DNA of 64,000 nt. Source: Streptomyces mangrovi (lineage in GTDB: Bacteria > Actinomycetota > Actinomycetes > Streptomycetales > Streptomycetaceae). The stretch is taken from positions 548,408-612,407 of the forward strand of contig NZ_FOSG01000001.1 in the NCBI RefSeq assembly GCF_900114215.1, written 5' to 3'. The notes below the pieces were generated by a model that did not search any database, was not told the DNA's origin, and saw only the letters and a list, made by a program, of their open reading frames with translations. The position numbers were made by a program, and so were the translations under genes. Of this stretch, positions 25,233 to 33,221 are shown piece after piece. Position 1 is the stretch's first letter. Each line of letters begins with the position of its first letter.

Positions 25233-25643
25233 CGCCCACCGGGCGCGGTCCCGGGGCGCGGTCCCGAAGCGCGGTCCCGGGTCCCGGTCCCACCCCTCCG
25301 CCGCACCGGATCCCGCGCGGGGTGTGGAGACGCTGTGGAACCCGCCACACGTTCTCCCATGATCGAGTACGGTCGTGCCTCGCCGCTCCGGTGCGGCACA
25401 CACCCGCCCAGGCGGTGCACAATTACACAAAAGATATGCTCAACGGCCGAATCGACCCTCTCCGTACCGGGCGGGCCGCCCACCCGCCCGCGATATGCCC
25501 GGCCGGGAGGCGGCTGCGGCGTTTCGTCGGCGGGCTGCTGACCCCGCGGGCCGCGCGGTAGTGTTCGAGACGGACAGGGAGTGCGTGCCACCATGACGAA
25601 GAGGTCCCCGGCTCCGGCCGGCGCCGCGCAGAGGGGAGGGGCC
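25233..25643. other. Intergenic region before the PAS-PP2C gene
   Basis: I see no convincing gene. The stretch starts with imperfect GGTCCCG repeats (about 25247-25292). It has an AT-richer patch (ACAATTACACAAAAGATATG, near 25419-25438) that could hold a promoter. A ribosome site, GGGGAGGGG, lies directly before the ATG at 25644. An upstream in-frame ATG at 25593 is a possible alternative start. Confidence 0.4.
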
Positions 25644-26924
25644 ATGAGCGAGGTGAGCGGCGGCATCGACTACGCCGCCCTGTTCGACGCCGTCCCCACT
25701 CCCCTGTCGGTACTGGACCGGGACCTCGTCTTCGTGGAGGCCAACCAGGCCTATCTGGAGATCACCGGGCGCACCCGCGGCGAACTGATCGGCCGCCACC
25801 TGTTCGACGCCTTCCCCGCCGACCCGGACGACCCGGACGACCCGGACGCCGACGGCCCCGGGAACCTGCTGGCCTCGTTCCGGCGCGTACTGGAGACGGG
25901 CAAGCCGGACACCATGGTCCTCCAGCGTTACGACATCCCCCGCCCCGGCGCCGAGGGCGGGTACGAGGAGCGGTACTGGAGCCCGGTCAACACCCCCGTC
26001 CTCGGCGAGGACGGCTCGGTGCTCCTGATCGTCAACCGCGTCGAGGACGCCACGGCGTACGTGCGTGACAGTCTCGCCCACCCCACCAGCCTGACCGGCG
26101 CCGGCACCGGCGACGGCCTGCGGGCGGTCGGCGGGAAGGTCGCCGAGGCCGAGCTGTACGCCCGCGCGCGGGAACTGTACGAGCACAACGAGCGACTGCG
26201 GCAGGCGCACGCCCGCGAGCACGAGGTGGCCCTCACCCTGCAGAAGGCCATGCTGCCGACGCACATGCCGCTGGAGCGCCGCAACGCGGCCGTGCGCTAC
26301 CGGCCCGCCCAGGGCTCGCTGAACGTGTGCGGCGACTGGTACGACATGATCAACCTCAGCGAGGACCGCTTCGCCGTGGCCGTGGGCGACGTCGTCGGCC
26401 GGGGCCTGGAGGCCGCCAGCGTGATGGGGCAGCTGCGCAGCGCCCTCAGCGCCGCCATGCGGGTCGCCGACGGCCCCGCGCAGGCGCTGTACGGCCTGGA
26501 CCTGTACGCGCGCTCCCTCGACGGCGCGCTGGCCACCACCGCCGTCAAGCTCGACATCGACACCCACACGCACACGCTCACCTACAGCAGCGCCGGCCAC
26601 CTGCCCCCCATGCTGTGCCACCCCGACGGGCTCACCGAGCTGCTGGACCAGGCCACCGACGTGCCCCTGGCCGCCCGGAGCAGGCCCTCGCACCGGCCGC
26701 AGGCGATCACCACCTATGTGCCGGGCTCGACCCTCATCCTCTACACCGACGGGCTGGTCGAGCGCCGCGAGGAGTCCATCGACGTCGGGCTGAAGCGGCT
26801 GTCGGAGAGCCTGGCCCGGCACCGCGACCTGGGCCCGGAGGAGATCGCCGACAACCTCCTGGAGGACCTCGGCATGAACCGGGGCACCGCCGACGACGCG
26901 GCCCTGGTCGTCATCAAGCTCTGA
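25644..26924 (+). CDS. PAS-domain PP2C (SpoIIE/RsbU-type) serine phosphatase
   Basis: This 426-residue cytoplasmic protein has a PAS sensor (YAALFDAVPTPLSVLDRDLV onward, about 10-150) and a short coiled linker (ELYEHNERLRQAHAREHEV). A PP2C-type phosphatase domain follows, with metal residues in CGDWYDM, VGDVVGRG, LILYTDGLVERR and GTADDAAL. Such enzymes dephosphorylate anti-sigma-factor antagonists. The phosphorelay partner is not encoded nearby. The PAS domain holds an acidic DPDDPDDPDAD insertion made by 9-bp repeats. The start at 25644 is chosen for its strong ribosome site, although 25593 is also in frame. Confidence 0.9.
   Translation: MSEVSGGIDYAALFDAVPTPLSVLDRDLVFVEANQAYLEITGRTRGELIGRHLFDAFPADPDDPDDPDADGPGNLLASFRRVLETGKPDTMVLQRYDIPRPGAEGGYEERYWSPVNTPVLGEDGSVLLIVNRVEDATAYVRDSLAHPTSLTGAGTGDGLRAVGGKVAEAELYARARELYEHNERLRQAHAREHEVALTLQKAMLPTHMPLERRNAAVRYRPAQGSLNVCGDWYDMINLSEDRFAVAVGDVVGRGLEAASVMGQLRSALSAAMRVADGPAQALYGLDLYARSLDGALATTAVKLDIDTHTHTLTYSSAGHLPPMLCHPDGLTELLDQATDVPLAARSRPSHRPQAITTYVPGSTLILYTDGLVERREESIDVGLKRLSESLARHRDLGPEEIADNLLEDLGMNRGTADDAALVVIKL
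25821..25847 (+). repeat. Three 9-bp tandem repeats inside the PAS domain
   Basis: GACCCGGAC occurs three times in a row and codes for Asp-Pro-Asp units in a surface loop of the PAS domain. Copy number could vary between strains. Confidence 0.7.
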
Positions 26925-27050
26925 ACGGCCGGCCCCCCGGCGGTGCGGGCGCCGGCGGGAGCGCGGCGGCAACGGACGGAAAGCGGGCATACGTAATCTG
27001 AACATGATCGGCCGCCGTGGCGGCGAGACGGTACGACGAGGAGGCACCCG

Positions 27051-27470
27051 ATGTCCGACGCCCCGACCCCCGAGACCTCCCAGCCCGCGCACGACCCGGA
27101 GGTGCTCCAGCTCGCGGCCAAGGTCTTCGACCTCGCCCGGGAGGGCGACACGGACACCCTCGCGGCGTACGTGGACGCGGGCGTACCGGCCAACCTGACC
27201 AACGACAAGGGCGACTCGATCCTGATGCTCGCCGCCTACTACGGCCGCACTCCCACCGTGCGGGCCCTGCTGGAGCGCGGCGCCGACCCCAACCGGGTCA
27301 ACGACCGCGGCCAGACGCCCATCGGGGGCGCGGTCTTCAAGGACCAGGAGGAGATGGTGCGGCTGCTGCTGGAGGCCGGCGCCGATCCGGCCGCGGGCAA
27401 CCCGTCGGCCGTCGACACGGCGCGGATGTTCGGCCGTCACGAGCTGCTGAAGCTGCTCGGCGCAGAGTGA
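27051..27470 (+). CDS. Ankyrin-repeat protein
   Basis: This 139-residue protein is made almost entirely of ankyrin repeats, such as KGDSILMLAAYYGRTPTVRA with LLERGADPN, and RGQTPIGGAVFKDQEEMVRL with LLEAGADP. It has a helical N-terminal cap (AAKVFDLAREGDTDTLAAYV). GAGGAGG precedes the ATG. It has no signal or membrane segment, so it should act as a cytoplasmic protein-binding scaffold. Partners are unknown. The preceding phosphatase gene is close (126 bp) and the two may be functionally linked. Confidence 0.9.
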   Translation: MSDAPTPETSQPAHDPEVLQLAAKVFDLAREGDTDTLAAYVDAGVPANLTNDKGDSILMLAAYYGRTPTVRALLERGADPNRVNDRGQTPIGGAVFKDQEEMVRLLLEAGADPAAGNPSAVDTARMFGRHELLKLLGAE

Positions 27471-27487
27471 GCCGCGCGGAACGAGCC

Positions 27488-27535
27488 GCGCGGAACGGCC
27501 GGCCGGGACCTCTGCCCCGGCCGGCCGTTCCGCGC
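27488..27535. terminator. 20-bp perfect hairpin after the ankyrin gene
   Basis: Arms 27488-27507 and 27516-27535 are perfect complements around an 8-base loop, 18 bp past the stop. It is a strong terminator. Confidence 0.85.
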
Positions 27536-27729
27536 GTCCCGCCCCCTCGCACCGGGTACGGCGGCTCCTGCCGCGCCCGCCGCAGGGACGCGCCCACCGG
27601 GCGGGAGACCGGCTTGAGGCCGACTCCGCGGTCGCGGCCGGGTGACGCGCTCCGCCGTCACCATCCGTTCTTCTTCCCGACGCGCATGTGGGGTCACGGT
27701 GAAAAACCCATCGCCACCGGCGTCGGGCA

Positions 27730-27761
27730 GCGACTATCTGGATACAGAAAGTGATAGTCGC
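27730..27761 (+). promoter_or_regulatory. 9-bp inverted repeat in the leader of two small genes
   Basis: GCGACTATC (27730-27738) and GATAGTCGC (27753-27761) are separated by 14 bases containing GATACAG, a possible -10. The dyad overlapping a promoter suggests an operator. The rest of the gap from 27536 shows no gene. Confidence 0.5.
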
Positions 27762-27794
27762 CCGTCAGAGGGCATCGACGGATCACGGAGCGCG

Positions 27795-28037
27795 ATGGAA
27801 TCCCGAACTCAGTACTTCTCGGCGGCCTTCGCCGACGGCAAGGACGCCCGTGGTCGCGCCCGCGCCGCGACGGACGCGGGCACGGCGGAGGTCCCTCCGG
27901 GCCTGAACGGCGGGAGGTCCCGGTGGTCGCCGGCACCCGTACGCACCCCAGGCGTACCGGACTTCGGGCCGGCCGTACCGCCGGACGATCCGCCCGGGAG
28001 GGCCGTGGCGGCGCCGCGGGCGCGGGAGGCGCGGTGA
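27795..28037 (+). CDS. Small hypothetical protein, 80 residues
   Basis: The ATG at 27795 follows CGGAG with good spacing. The product (MESRTQYFSAAFADGKDARG...) is basic, rich in Ala, Pro and Gly, and probably disordered. Its stop overlaps the GTG of the next small gene (GTGA), which supports real translation. An inverted repeat lies 34 bp upstream. No family is recognised. Confidence rests on the start signals and the coupling rather than on homology. Confidence 0.5.
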   Translation: MESRTQYFSAAFADGKDARGRARAATDAGTAEVPPGLNGGRSRWSPAPVRTPGVPDFGPAVPPDDPPGRAVAAPRAREAR

Positions 28038-28276
28038 ACGTGGACAGGCGGGAGGGGCTGCCCGCGATCACGGTCGGTTCGGTGGCACGGGACCTGCGGG
28101 ACGGGCGGGTCGGCGACGTGATGGACGTCCGCCCCGGGCGGGTGTGGCTGCGCCCCCTCGGCGGCGGGCGGGAGTGGGACGCGAAGCCGGACGACATCCG
28201 GCCGCTCACCGCGCACGAGCAGCTCAGGGCGCGCCTCGCCGCCGCCAACGCCCGCAGCCGCCGCGCCCTGCCGTGA
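28034..28276 (+). CDS. Conserved small beta-rich protein, 80 residues
   Basis: GTG at 28034 is preceded by GGGAGG and overlaps the previous stop. The sequence contains LPAITVGSVARDLRDGRVGD, VMDVRPGRVWLRPLGGG and EWDAKPDDIRPL. This is a small barrel-like pattern often seen in Streptomyces proteins of unknown function, with a helical basic tail (LRARLAAANARSRRALP). It probably works with the 80-residue partner upstream. The role is unknown. Confidence 0.65.
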   Translation: MNVDRREGLPAITVGSVARDLRDGRVGDVMDVRPGRVWLRPLGGGREWDAKPDDIRPLTAHEQLRARLAAANARSRRALP

Positions 28277-28309
28277 CCGGACCGGACCCGCCGTCACCGC
28301 GGGGAGGTG

Positions 28310-28528
28310 CTAGCGCTCGCCCCGGGAGCCGCCGGGAGGCTCCCGGCGGCCGCGCCGGGCCGATCCGAGGGCGATGCCCAGTGCCATGCCCACACCGATC
28401 CCGAGGGCGATGTTGTCGAACACCGTCAGGCCCAGGGCGACCCCGATCGCCGTCCCGACGGAGATGCCCACCGCGACATCGCCGTTCCCCGACCCGCTCC
28501 CGCCGTTCTTCCCTTTTCTCTCCGTCAT
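28310..28528 (-). CDS. Glycine-zipper small membrane protein
   Basis: The 72-residue product has charged ends (MTERKGKNGG and a basic Arg-rich tail). The hydrophobic centre is GISVGTAIGVALGLTVFDNI followed by ALGIGVGMALGIALGS. The regular small-residue spacing is that of glycine-zipper membrane hairpins. GGGAGG lies 8-10 bases before the ATG at 28528. An in-frame GTG at 28534 is too close to the ribosome site. No specific function is known. Confidence 0.65.
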   Translation of the reverse strand: MTERKGKNGGSGSGNGDVAVGISVGTAIGVALGLTVFDNIALGIGVGMALGIALGSARRGRREPPGGSRGER

Positions 28529-28629
28529 GGTCACACCCTCCCATCCGCCCGTCCTCCCCGGCGAGCGGATGGGCGGCCCGCGCAGGTCACCGCGGCTTCA
28601 CTGTCACAGGCCGGGCCCAGACTCAGGGC

Positions 28630-28854
28630 ATGAGCACACACCGGCAGGAAGACCCCCTGGAGCAGGACCCCGTGACCGTCGGCATGCGCTTCGCCGAGAT
28701 CGTCACCGGCACGGTGATCAGTGAGGAACCTCCGCACCCGGACTCGCCGCTGGGCCGCGTCACGGCCTTCACCGCCGAGCACGGCGGCGACGCCCTCACC
28801 CCGGAACACATCCGCGCGGCCGTCGAGGGACGGCCGCTGCCGCCGCCCGCCTGA
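28630..28854 (+). CDS. Small acidic conserved protein
   Basis: The ATG at 28630 gives a 74-residue product containing EQDPVTVGMRFAEIVTGTVI and LTPEHIRAAVEGRPLP. It is soluble and acidic, with no motif that I recognise. There is no clear ribosome site, but CAGACT about 10 bases upstream could be the -10 of a leaderless transcript. GC3 bias favours this frame. Confidence 0.5.
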   Translation: MSTHRQEDPLEQDPVTVGMRFAEIVTGTVISEEPPHPDSPLGRVTAFTAEHGGDALTPEHIRAAVEGRPLPPPA

Positions 28855-28897
28855 CGGCCCCGGCCGTACGGACCGCGAAGTTCCCGCCGCGGCCGGG

Positions 28898-29431
28898 TCA
28901 GCCGGAGAGGAGCTCACCCACGAGGTTCCACAGCCGTTCGCCCCATCTGGCCCACCAGGGCAGCTTCCACCTGCCGAACGCGACGGCCGCCGCGTACCCG
29001 ACGGCGGCGTCCACCGCCTCCGCCCCGGCACCGTCGCGCCACTCGGCCGGCGCCGGGCGGCCGTCCGAGCGGAAGTGGCCCAGGGGCCGGTCGTCCCGGG
29101 CGAGGCTGGACCGCCCGCGGGGGCGGCGGCGCGGCGTCAGGCGGTAGTCGACTCCCCGGTGGACGACACGAACCCCGTACCAGCGGAGCGGACCCCGGCC
29201 CGGCCCCGGGGACAGGACGGCGGGTTCTCCGCCGACGGTCATGGCGAGACGGCGGCGACGGGTACCGACGGGTACCCGTCCGTTCCCCCTCGTCCCCCCG
29301 GTGCGGCGGATGGTGACGGTGGGGATCCCCGCCCCCTCGACCCGCACACTCCCCGCACCGGGGTACAGCGTCACGCCGACCGTCCCGAAACGGGGGTCGT
29401 CGACGAGGCAGGTGGCGCTGACGCGGGCCAT
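28898..29431 (-). CDS. Conserved hypothetical protein, 177 residues
   Basis: The ATG at 29431 begins MARVSATCLVDDPRFGTVGV. A beta-rich middle segment is LRWYGVRVVHRGVDYRLTPR. A helical end (AVGYAAAVAFGRWKLPWWAR) is followed by RLWNLVGELLSG. The Trp-rich amphipathic C-terminus could touch the membrane or a partner, but there is no signal peptide. It is transcribed away from the sulfotransferase. The family is not recognised. Confidence 0.6.
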   Translation of the reverse strand: MARVSATCLVDDPRFGTVGVTLYPGAGSVRVEGAGIPTVTIRRTGGTRGNGRVPVGTRRRRLAMTVGGEPAVLSPGPGRGPLRWYGVRVVHRGVDYRLTPRRRPRGRSSLARDDRPLGHFRSDGRPAPAEWRDGAGAEAVDAAVGYAAAVAFGRWKLPWWARWGERLWNLVGELLSG

Positions 29432-29577
29432 GCGGTGATCCTGCCACGCCCGTTCTGGCCGGAAGTCGCCCTGCCGCGCGCCCTGGCCGGGTCCGTACGC
29501 TGCGGAGTGGAGATCACCGGCCGGCGCCGAAGCCGTGGCCGGGCCGGGCACGGGACCGAGGGCAGTGGGGTGGGGAC

Positions 29578-30609
29578 ATGGGCGCGCGGCCGCTGACGTT
29601 CGTGGTGGGCACGGGGCGGAGCGGTTCGACCGCGCTGTCGCGCGTGCTGAACCTGCACCGGGACGTCCTCAGCCTCAACGAGCTGCTGGCCTCGGTCGGA
29701 CCCGAGGGGATGCCCGAAGGGACCCTGGAGGGAACGGAGTTCTGGGATCTCCTGGCCGAGCCCAACCCGACGTTCGACAGGATGGTCCGCAGCGGCGCGC
29801 CCATTCCGGAGTTCCTCTACCCGCGCCGTCCCGGGCGCTTCTCGGCCGACACCACCGGCATCCCCCGGCTGTCCATGATGGTGCTGCCGCATCTCACCGA
29901 CGACCCCGACGGCCTGCTGGACGAGCTCGCCCCGCAGGTCCGCGCCTGGCCGCGCCGCCCGGTCGAGGAGCAGTACCGGGAGCTGTTCGGGCTGCTGTGC
30001 GCCCGGTTCGGACGGCGGGCGGTGGTGGAGCGTTCGGGCTTCTCGGTGCGGTGGGTGCCCCGGCTGCGGGCGGGCTTCCCGGAGGCGAGGTTCGTCCACC
30101 TCCACCGCGGCGGCCCCGACTGCGCGCTGTCGATGAGCCGGCACACCGGCTTTCGGATGATCGCGATGCTGGAGGAGATGTACGCGCTGCTGGGCCTGGA
30201 GTTCGGCGACGAGCTGACGCCCGAGCACGCCCGCGAGCTCCCGCCGGACCTGGCGGGGCTCCTGCGGGATCCGTTCGACCCCCGGCTGGTGTTCGACCGG
30301 GTGGTGCCGGTGGCCCGGTTCGGGGAGCTGTGGTCGCGACTGGTGACCGAATGCCTGGAGCATCTGGCCCGGGTACCGGAGGCGGCCCGGACGAGCCTGT
30401 CGTACGAGGACCTGCTGGACGCACCGGAGCGGGAGCTGTCGCGGCTGGCCGGGTTCGTGGGCGTCGAGCCCGACCGGGAGTGGCTGGCGGCGGGCCGGGC
30501 GATGCTCGACGCGGGCAGGCGCGGGGCCTCGCTGCGGCTGCCGCCGGAGGAGCTGGAGGCGCTGCGGAAGGCCTGCGAGCCGGGGGAGCGGGCGCTCGCC
30601 ACGGTGTGA
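29578..30609 (+). CDS. PAPS-dependent sulfotransferase-family protein
   Basis: This 343-residue protein has the 5'-phosphosulfate loop FVVGTGRSGSTALSRVL near the N-terminus. The 3'-phosphate-binding segment is ARFVHLHRGGPDCALSMSRH around residues 175-195. These enzymes move a sulfuryl group from PAPS to hydroxyls or amines. In actinomycetes they often modify lipids, sugars or secondary metabolites. No biosynthetic cluster surrounds it, so the acceptor cannot be guessed. GGGGTGGGGAC precedes the ATG at 29578. Confidence 0.85.
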   Translation: MGARPLTFVVGTGRSGSTALSRVLNLHRDVLSLNELLASVGPEGMPEGTLEGTEFWDLLAEPNPTFDRMVRSGAPIPEFLYPRRPGRFSADTTGIPRLSMMVLPHLTDDPDGLLDELAPQVRAWPRRPVEEQYRELFGLLCARFGRRAVVERSGFSVRWVPRLRAGFPEARFVHLHRGGPDCALSMSRHTGFRMIAMLEEMYALLGLEFGDELTPEHARELPPDLAGLLRDPFDPRLVFDRVVPVARFGELWSRLVTECLEHLARVPEAARTSLSYEDLLDAPERELSRLAGFVGVEPDREWLAAGRAMLDAGRRGASLRLPPEELEALRKACEPGERALATV

Positions 30610-30785
30610 CGCAGGAGGCGGCGCGGAGTGCGTCGCGTGGCCCGCCCCGGAGAGCGGCGGCGGTCGTTGGTCCCACCACCGGTCTGTCGTACGGCGGTGT
30701 TACGGTGATCTTCGACCGCCCCCCACGAGTCGCAGACCGCGCGTTCGGCACGTTCGCGCACGCCGAACCACGGGGGGAGTGCATC

Positions 30786-31757
30786 TTGAGCCGCCGCCGC
30801 AACGACCGGCGCACCGGCACCGCTCGCCGCGGTGCCGCCGGCCGGGGACGTCAGGACGGCCGGAGCAGCCGAGGCAGCCGGGCCGGTCGGGCCGGCCGGA
30901 ACAACCGCCGCCGAAGGCGCCCGCACATGAGGGTGCTGGCCTCCGCGGCGACCGTCGGGGCCTTCGCCCTGGGCGGGTTACTCGTCGCCCAGCAGGACTC
31001 CGCGGAGTCCCGGACCATGGCCACACCGCGGGACACGGACGAGCTGAGGGCCTCCGAGGAGGCGGTGTTCGTGCCGCCGTCGCCGTCGCCGTCCCCCTCC
31101 GTCCCGGCCTCGGCCTCCGCGTCGCCGTCCCCCTCGCCGTCACCCTCCACGCGTGAGCCGGCCGAGCCGGCCGAGCCGTCGGCGATCCCGGTCCCCGCGA
31201 CCGGGCCGGGCACCTTCACCACCGCCCGGGCCTCCGGTGAGGCCGTCGGACAGGGCACCATCCGTACCTACCGGGTGCAGGTGGAGGACGGCATCGAGCT
31301 CTCCGCCCGGCAGGCCGCGCGGGAGATCGCCGCGATCCTCGCCCATCCGCGCGGCTGGACGGGCGACGGTGTCAACGGCTTCCGCCTCGTGGCCGACGGG
31401 CCCGCCGACTTCACCGTCAAGATCGCCACCCCCGGCACCGCCGACGCCATCTGCGGAGCCGCCGGTCTCAACACCCGCGGCGAGCTGAACTGCGCCGTCG
31501 GCCCCACCGTGGTGGTCAACCTCAAGCGCTGGGTGCTGGGTTCGCCGCAGTTCGCCGGACCCGTCACCGAGTACCGGGCGCTGATCGTCAACCACGAGGT
31601 CGGCCACCGCATCGGCCACGGCCACGAGACCTGCCCGGGTCCCGGGCGGCCCGCACCCGCGATGATGCAGCAGATCAAGGGGCTCAAGGGCTGTGTCGCC
31701 AACGCCTGGCCCTACGACACCGACGGCACCTACCTGGGCGGCCCTTCCGTACCCTGA
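30786..31757 (+). CDS. DUF3152 putative secreted zinc protease with a TTA codon
   Basis: This 323-residue protein has a very basic N-terminus, one transmembrane or signal helix (MRVLASAATVGAFALGGLLV) and a Ser-Pro linker. The extracellular DUF3152 domain contains HEVGHRIGHGHE (from H270), which matches the H-E-x2-H zinc pattern (H-E-V-G-H) with a further G-H-x-H. Paired cysteines flank it. Codon 65 (30978-30980) is TTA, the bldA-dependent leucine codon and the only in-frame one I noticed in the window. Expression should therefore depend on development. TTG at 30786 follows GGGGGGAG. Confidence 0.82.
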   Translation: MSRRRNDRRTGTARRGAAGRGRQDGRSSRGSRAGRAGRNNRRRRRPHMRVLASAATVGAFALGGLLVAQQDSAESRTMATPRDTDELRASEEAVFVPPSPSPSPSVPASASASPSPSPSPSTREPAEPAEPSAIPVPATGPGTFTTARASGEAVGQGTIRTYRVQVEDGIELSARQAAREIAAILAHPRGWTGDGVNGFRLVADGPADFTVKIATPGTADAICGAAGLNTRGELNCAVGPTVVVNLKRWVLGSPQFAGPVTEYRALIVNHEVGHRIGHGHETCPGPGRPAPAMMQQIKGLKGCVANAWPYDTDGTYLGGPSVP

Positions 31758-31822
31758 GCCGCCCCGCAGCCGGACCGGACCGGACCGGCCGCGCTGTCGG
31801 TGGGAACGGCTACGGTCCGGCC

Positions 31823-32233
31823 ATGACTTCCCAGCACAGCCAGAGCCCGTTCTCCGCACTCGGCCGTCTGACCGTCCTCGTCGAGGATCCGGACGACGCC
31901 CTGGCGTTCTACCGCGATGTCCTCGGAATGCGCGTGCTGTACGACCGGACGGCGGGCGGCTACCGGTACCTGCATCTGGGCGTCCCCGGGCAGGAGGGGA
32001 CCGGTCTGTGGCTGATGCCCGCCACCGGCGAGGAGGAGCGCCGGCTGATCGGGCGGCAGACCGGCGGGCAGCCGCTGCTCGTCCTCCACACCGACGACCT
32101 GGGCGCGGTCGCCGCCCGTCTGCGCGAGCACGGCGTACGGATGTGGGATCTGCGGGAGGGCGCGGACGGCGGGTCGCTGCACTTCGCCGACCTGTACGGG
32201 AACGTGATCGTCGCGGCGCGGACACCCGGCTGA
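31823..32233 (+). CDS. VOC/glyoxalase-family protein
   Basis: This 136-residue protein has the two-beta-alpha-beta VOC layout. It opens with LGRLTVLVEDPDDALAFYRD, has LGMRVLYD as the first module and ends LHFADLYGNVIVAART. Members bind a metal and act as lyases, dioxygenases or drug-binding resistance proteins. The metal ligands here cannot be assigned safely. It is convergent with the LysR gene, and the two stops share a perfect 28-bp palindrome. Confidence 0.85.
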   Translation: MTSQHSQSPFSALGRLTVLVEDPDDALAFYRDVLGMRVLYDRTAGGYRYLHLGVPGQEGTGLWLMPATGEEERRLIGRQTGGQPLLVLHTDDLGAVAARLREHGVRMWDLREGADGGSLHFADLYGNVIVAARTPG

Positions 32234-32260
32234 CGTTCCTGAGCCCGGGCTCAGGAACGT
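32233..32260. terminator. 28-bp perfect palindrome between convergent genes
   Basis: Two 14-bp arms meet at 32246/32247 with no spacer. The palindrome begins at the last base of the VOC stop and covers the end of the LysR gene. It is probably a bidirectional terminator. Confidence 0.75.
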
Positions 32261-33168
32261 CCCGGAGCGGCCGCCGCAGGCGGCATCGCCTCGCGCAGCC
32301 GGGCCAGGAAGGCCCGGGCCGCCGGCCCCGGGGGGCTGGCGGTGCGCCAGGCCAGGGCGATCCGGCCGCGCAGCCGCGGCCGTACGATCTCCAGTGCCCG
32401 CAGCCGGTCCCCGGCCTCCGCCGCCGAGCCCGCCGGAAGCACGGCGACGCCCAGGCCGCGGGCGGCGAGTTCGGCCAGGACGTGCGGCGCGGCGGCCTCG
32501 TAGCCGACACGGGGCCGGATGCCGGCCGCGGCGCAGGCCCGGTCGAGTACGGCGCGCAGACCGGTGCCGCGCGGCAGGCTGATCAGGGTGCGCTCGCCGA
32601 GCGCGGCCAGCGCCACGCTCGTACGCCCGGCCAGCGGGTCGTCCGGCGGGACGGCCGCGACCAGCGGTTCGTCGACGACGATCTGGAGTTCGACGCCCGG
32701 CGGCGGCTCCTCGCCGGTGAGCCCGATGACCGCCACGTCCAGTTCGCCGCGCTGGAGCGCGGTGACCATCCGGTCCGAGACGTCCTCGGTGAGGGTGATC
32801 TCGACCTGCGGGTGGTCGTCGTGGAAGCCGGCCAGCACGGAGACCACGTCGAGGTCGTGGGTGGCCGCGGCCGAGAACAGCCCGACCGTGACCCGGCCGC
32901 GCAGCAGCCCGGTGAACTCGTCCGCGGTCCGCCGCATGCCCTCGACGGCGGCGAGCGCGGCCCGCGCGTAGGGCAGCAGCGCCTCGCCCGCCCCCGTGGG
33001 GCGCACCGTGCGGCCGGACCGGTCCAGCAACGGCTGGCCCAACTCCCTCTCCAGAAGGCGGATCTGGGCGCTGACCCCGGGCTGGGCGACGTGCAGGCGC
33101 TCGGCGGCGCGGGTGAAGCCCGCCTCGTCCACCACGGCGACGAGGTAGCGCAGCTGCCGAATCTCCAT
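32251..33168 (-). CDS. LysR-family transcriptional regulator
   Basis: This 305-residue regulator has the classic N-terminal HTH (LRYLVAVVDEAGFTRAAERL then VAQPGVSAQIRLLEREL) and a two-lobed effector-binding domain. It is divergent from the FAD oxidase gene at 33222, with 53 bp between them. That gap holds a dyad at 33184-33217, so the oxidase is its probable target. LysR proteins generally repress themselves and activate the divergent gene when their ligand, often the substrate, is present. Confidence 0.93.
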   Translation of the reverse strand: MEIRQLRYLVAVVDEAGFTRAAERLHVAQPGVSAQIRLLERELGQPLLDRSGRTVRPTGAGEALLPYARAALAAVEGMRRTADEFTGLLRGRVTVGLFSAAATHDLDVVSVLAGFHDDHPQVEITLTEDVSDRMVTALQRGELDVAVIGLTGEEPPPGVELQIVVDEPLVAAVPPDDPLAGRTSVALAALGERTLISLPRGTGLRAVLDRACAAAGIRPRVGYEAAAPHVLAELAARGLGVAVLPAGSAAEAGDRLRALEIVRPRLRGRIALAWRTASPPGPAARAFLARLREAMPPAAAAPGRS

Positions 33169-33183
33169 AACCGCTGATTCTAG

Positions 33184-33217
33184 CTTCCATACAGATCAGA
33201 TCTTGGACTTATGGAAG
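33184..33217. promoter_or_regulatory. Dyad operator between LysR and oxidase genes
   Basis: CTTCCATA (33184-33191) and TATGGAAG (33210-33217) form an 8-bp inverted repeat with an AT-rich centre. It fits a LysR recognition site serving both genes. Confidence 0.6.
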
Positions 33218-33221
33218 GCCC

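Noticed and set aside
22464..25430. 988-codon minus-strand frame across rsiG, asparaginase and Eis genes
   Set aside because: It lies opposite three strongly supported genes and has a low-complexity shadow composition.
28660..29200. Biosynthetic gene cluster around the sulfotransferase
   Set aside because: Neighbouring genes are small conserved proteins without biosynthetic domains, so no cluster can be supported.
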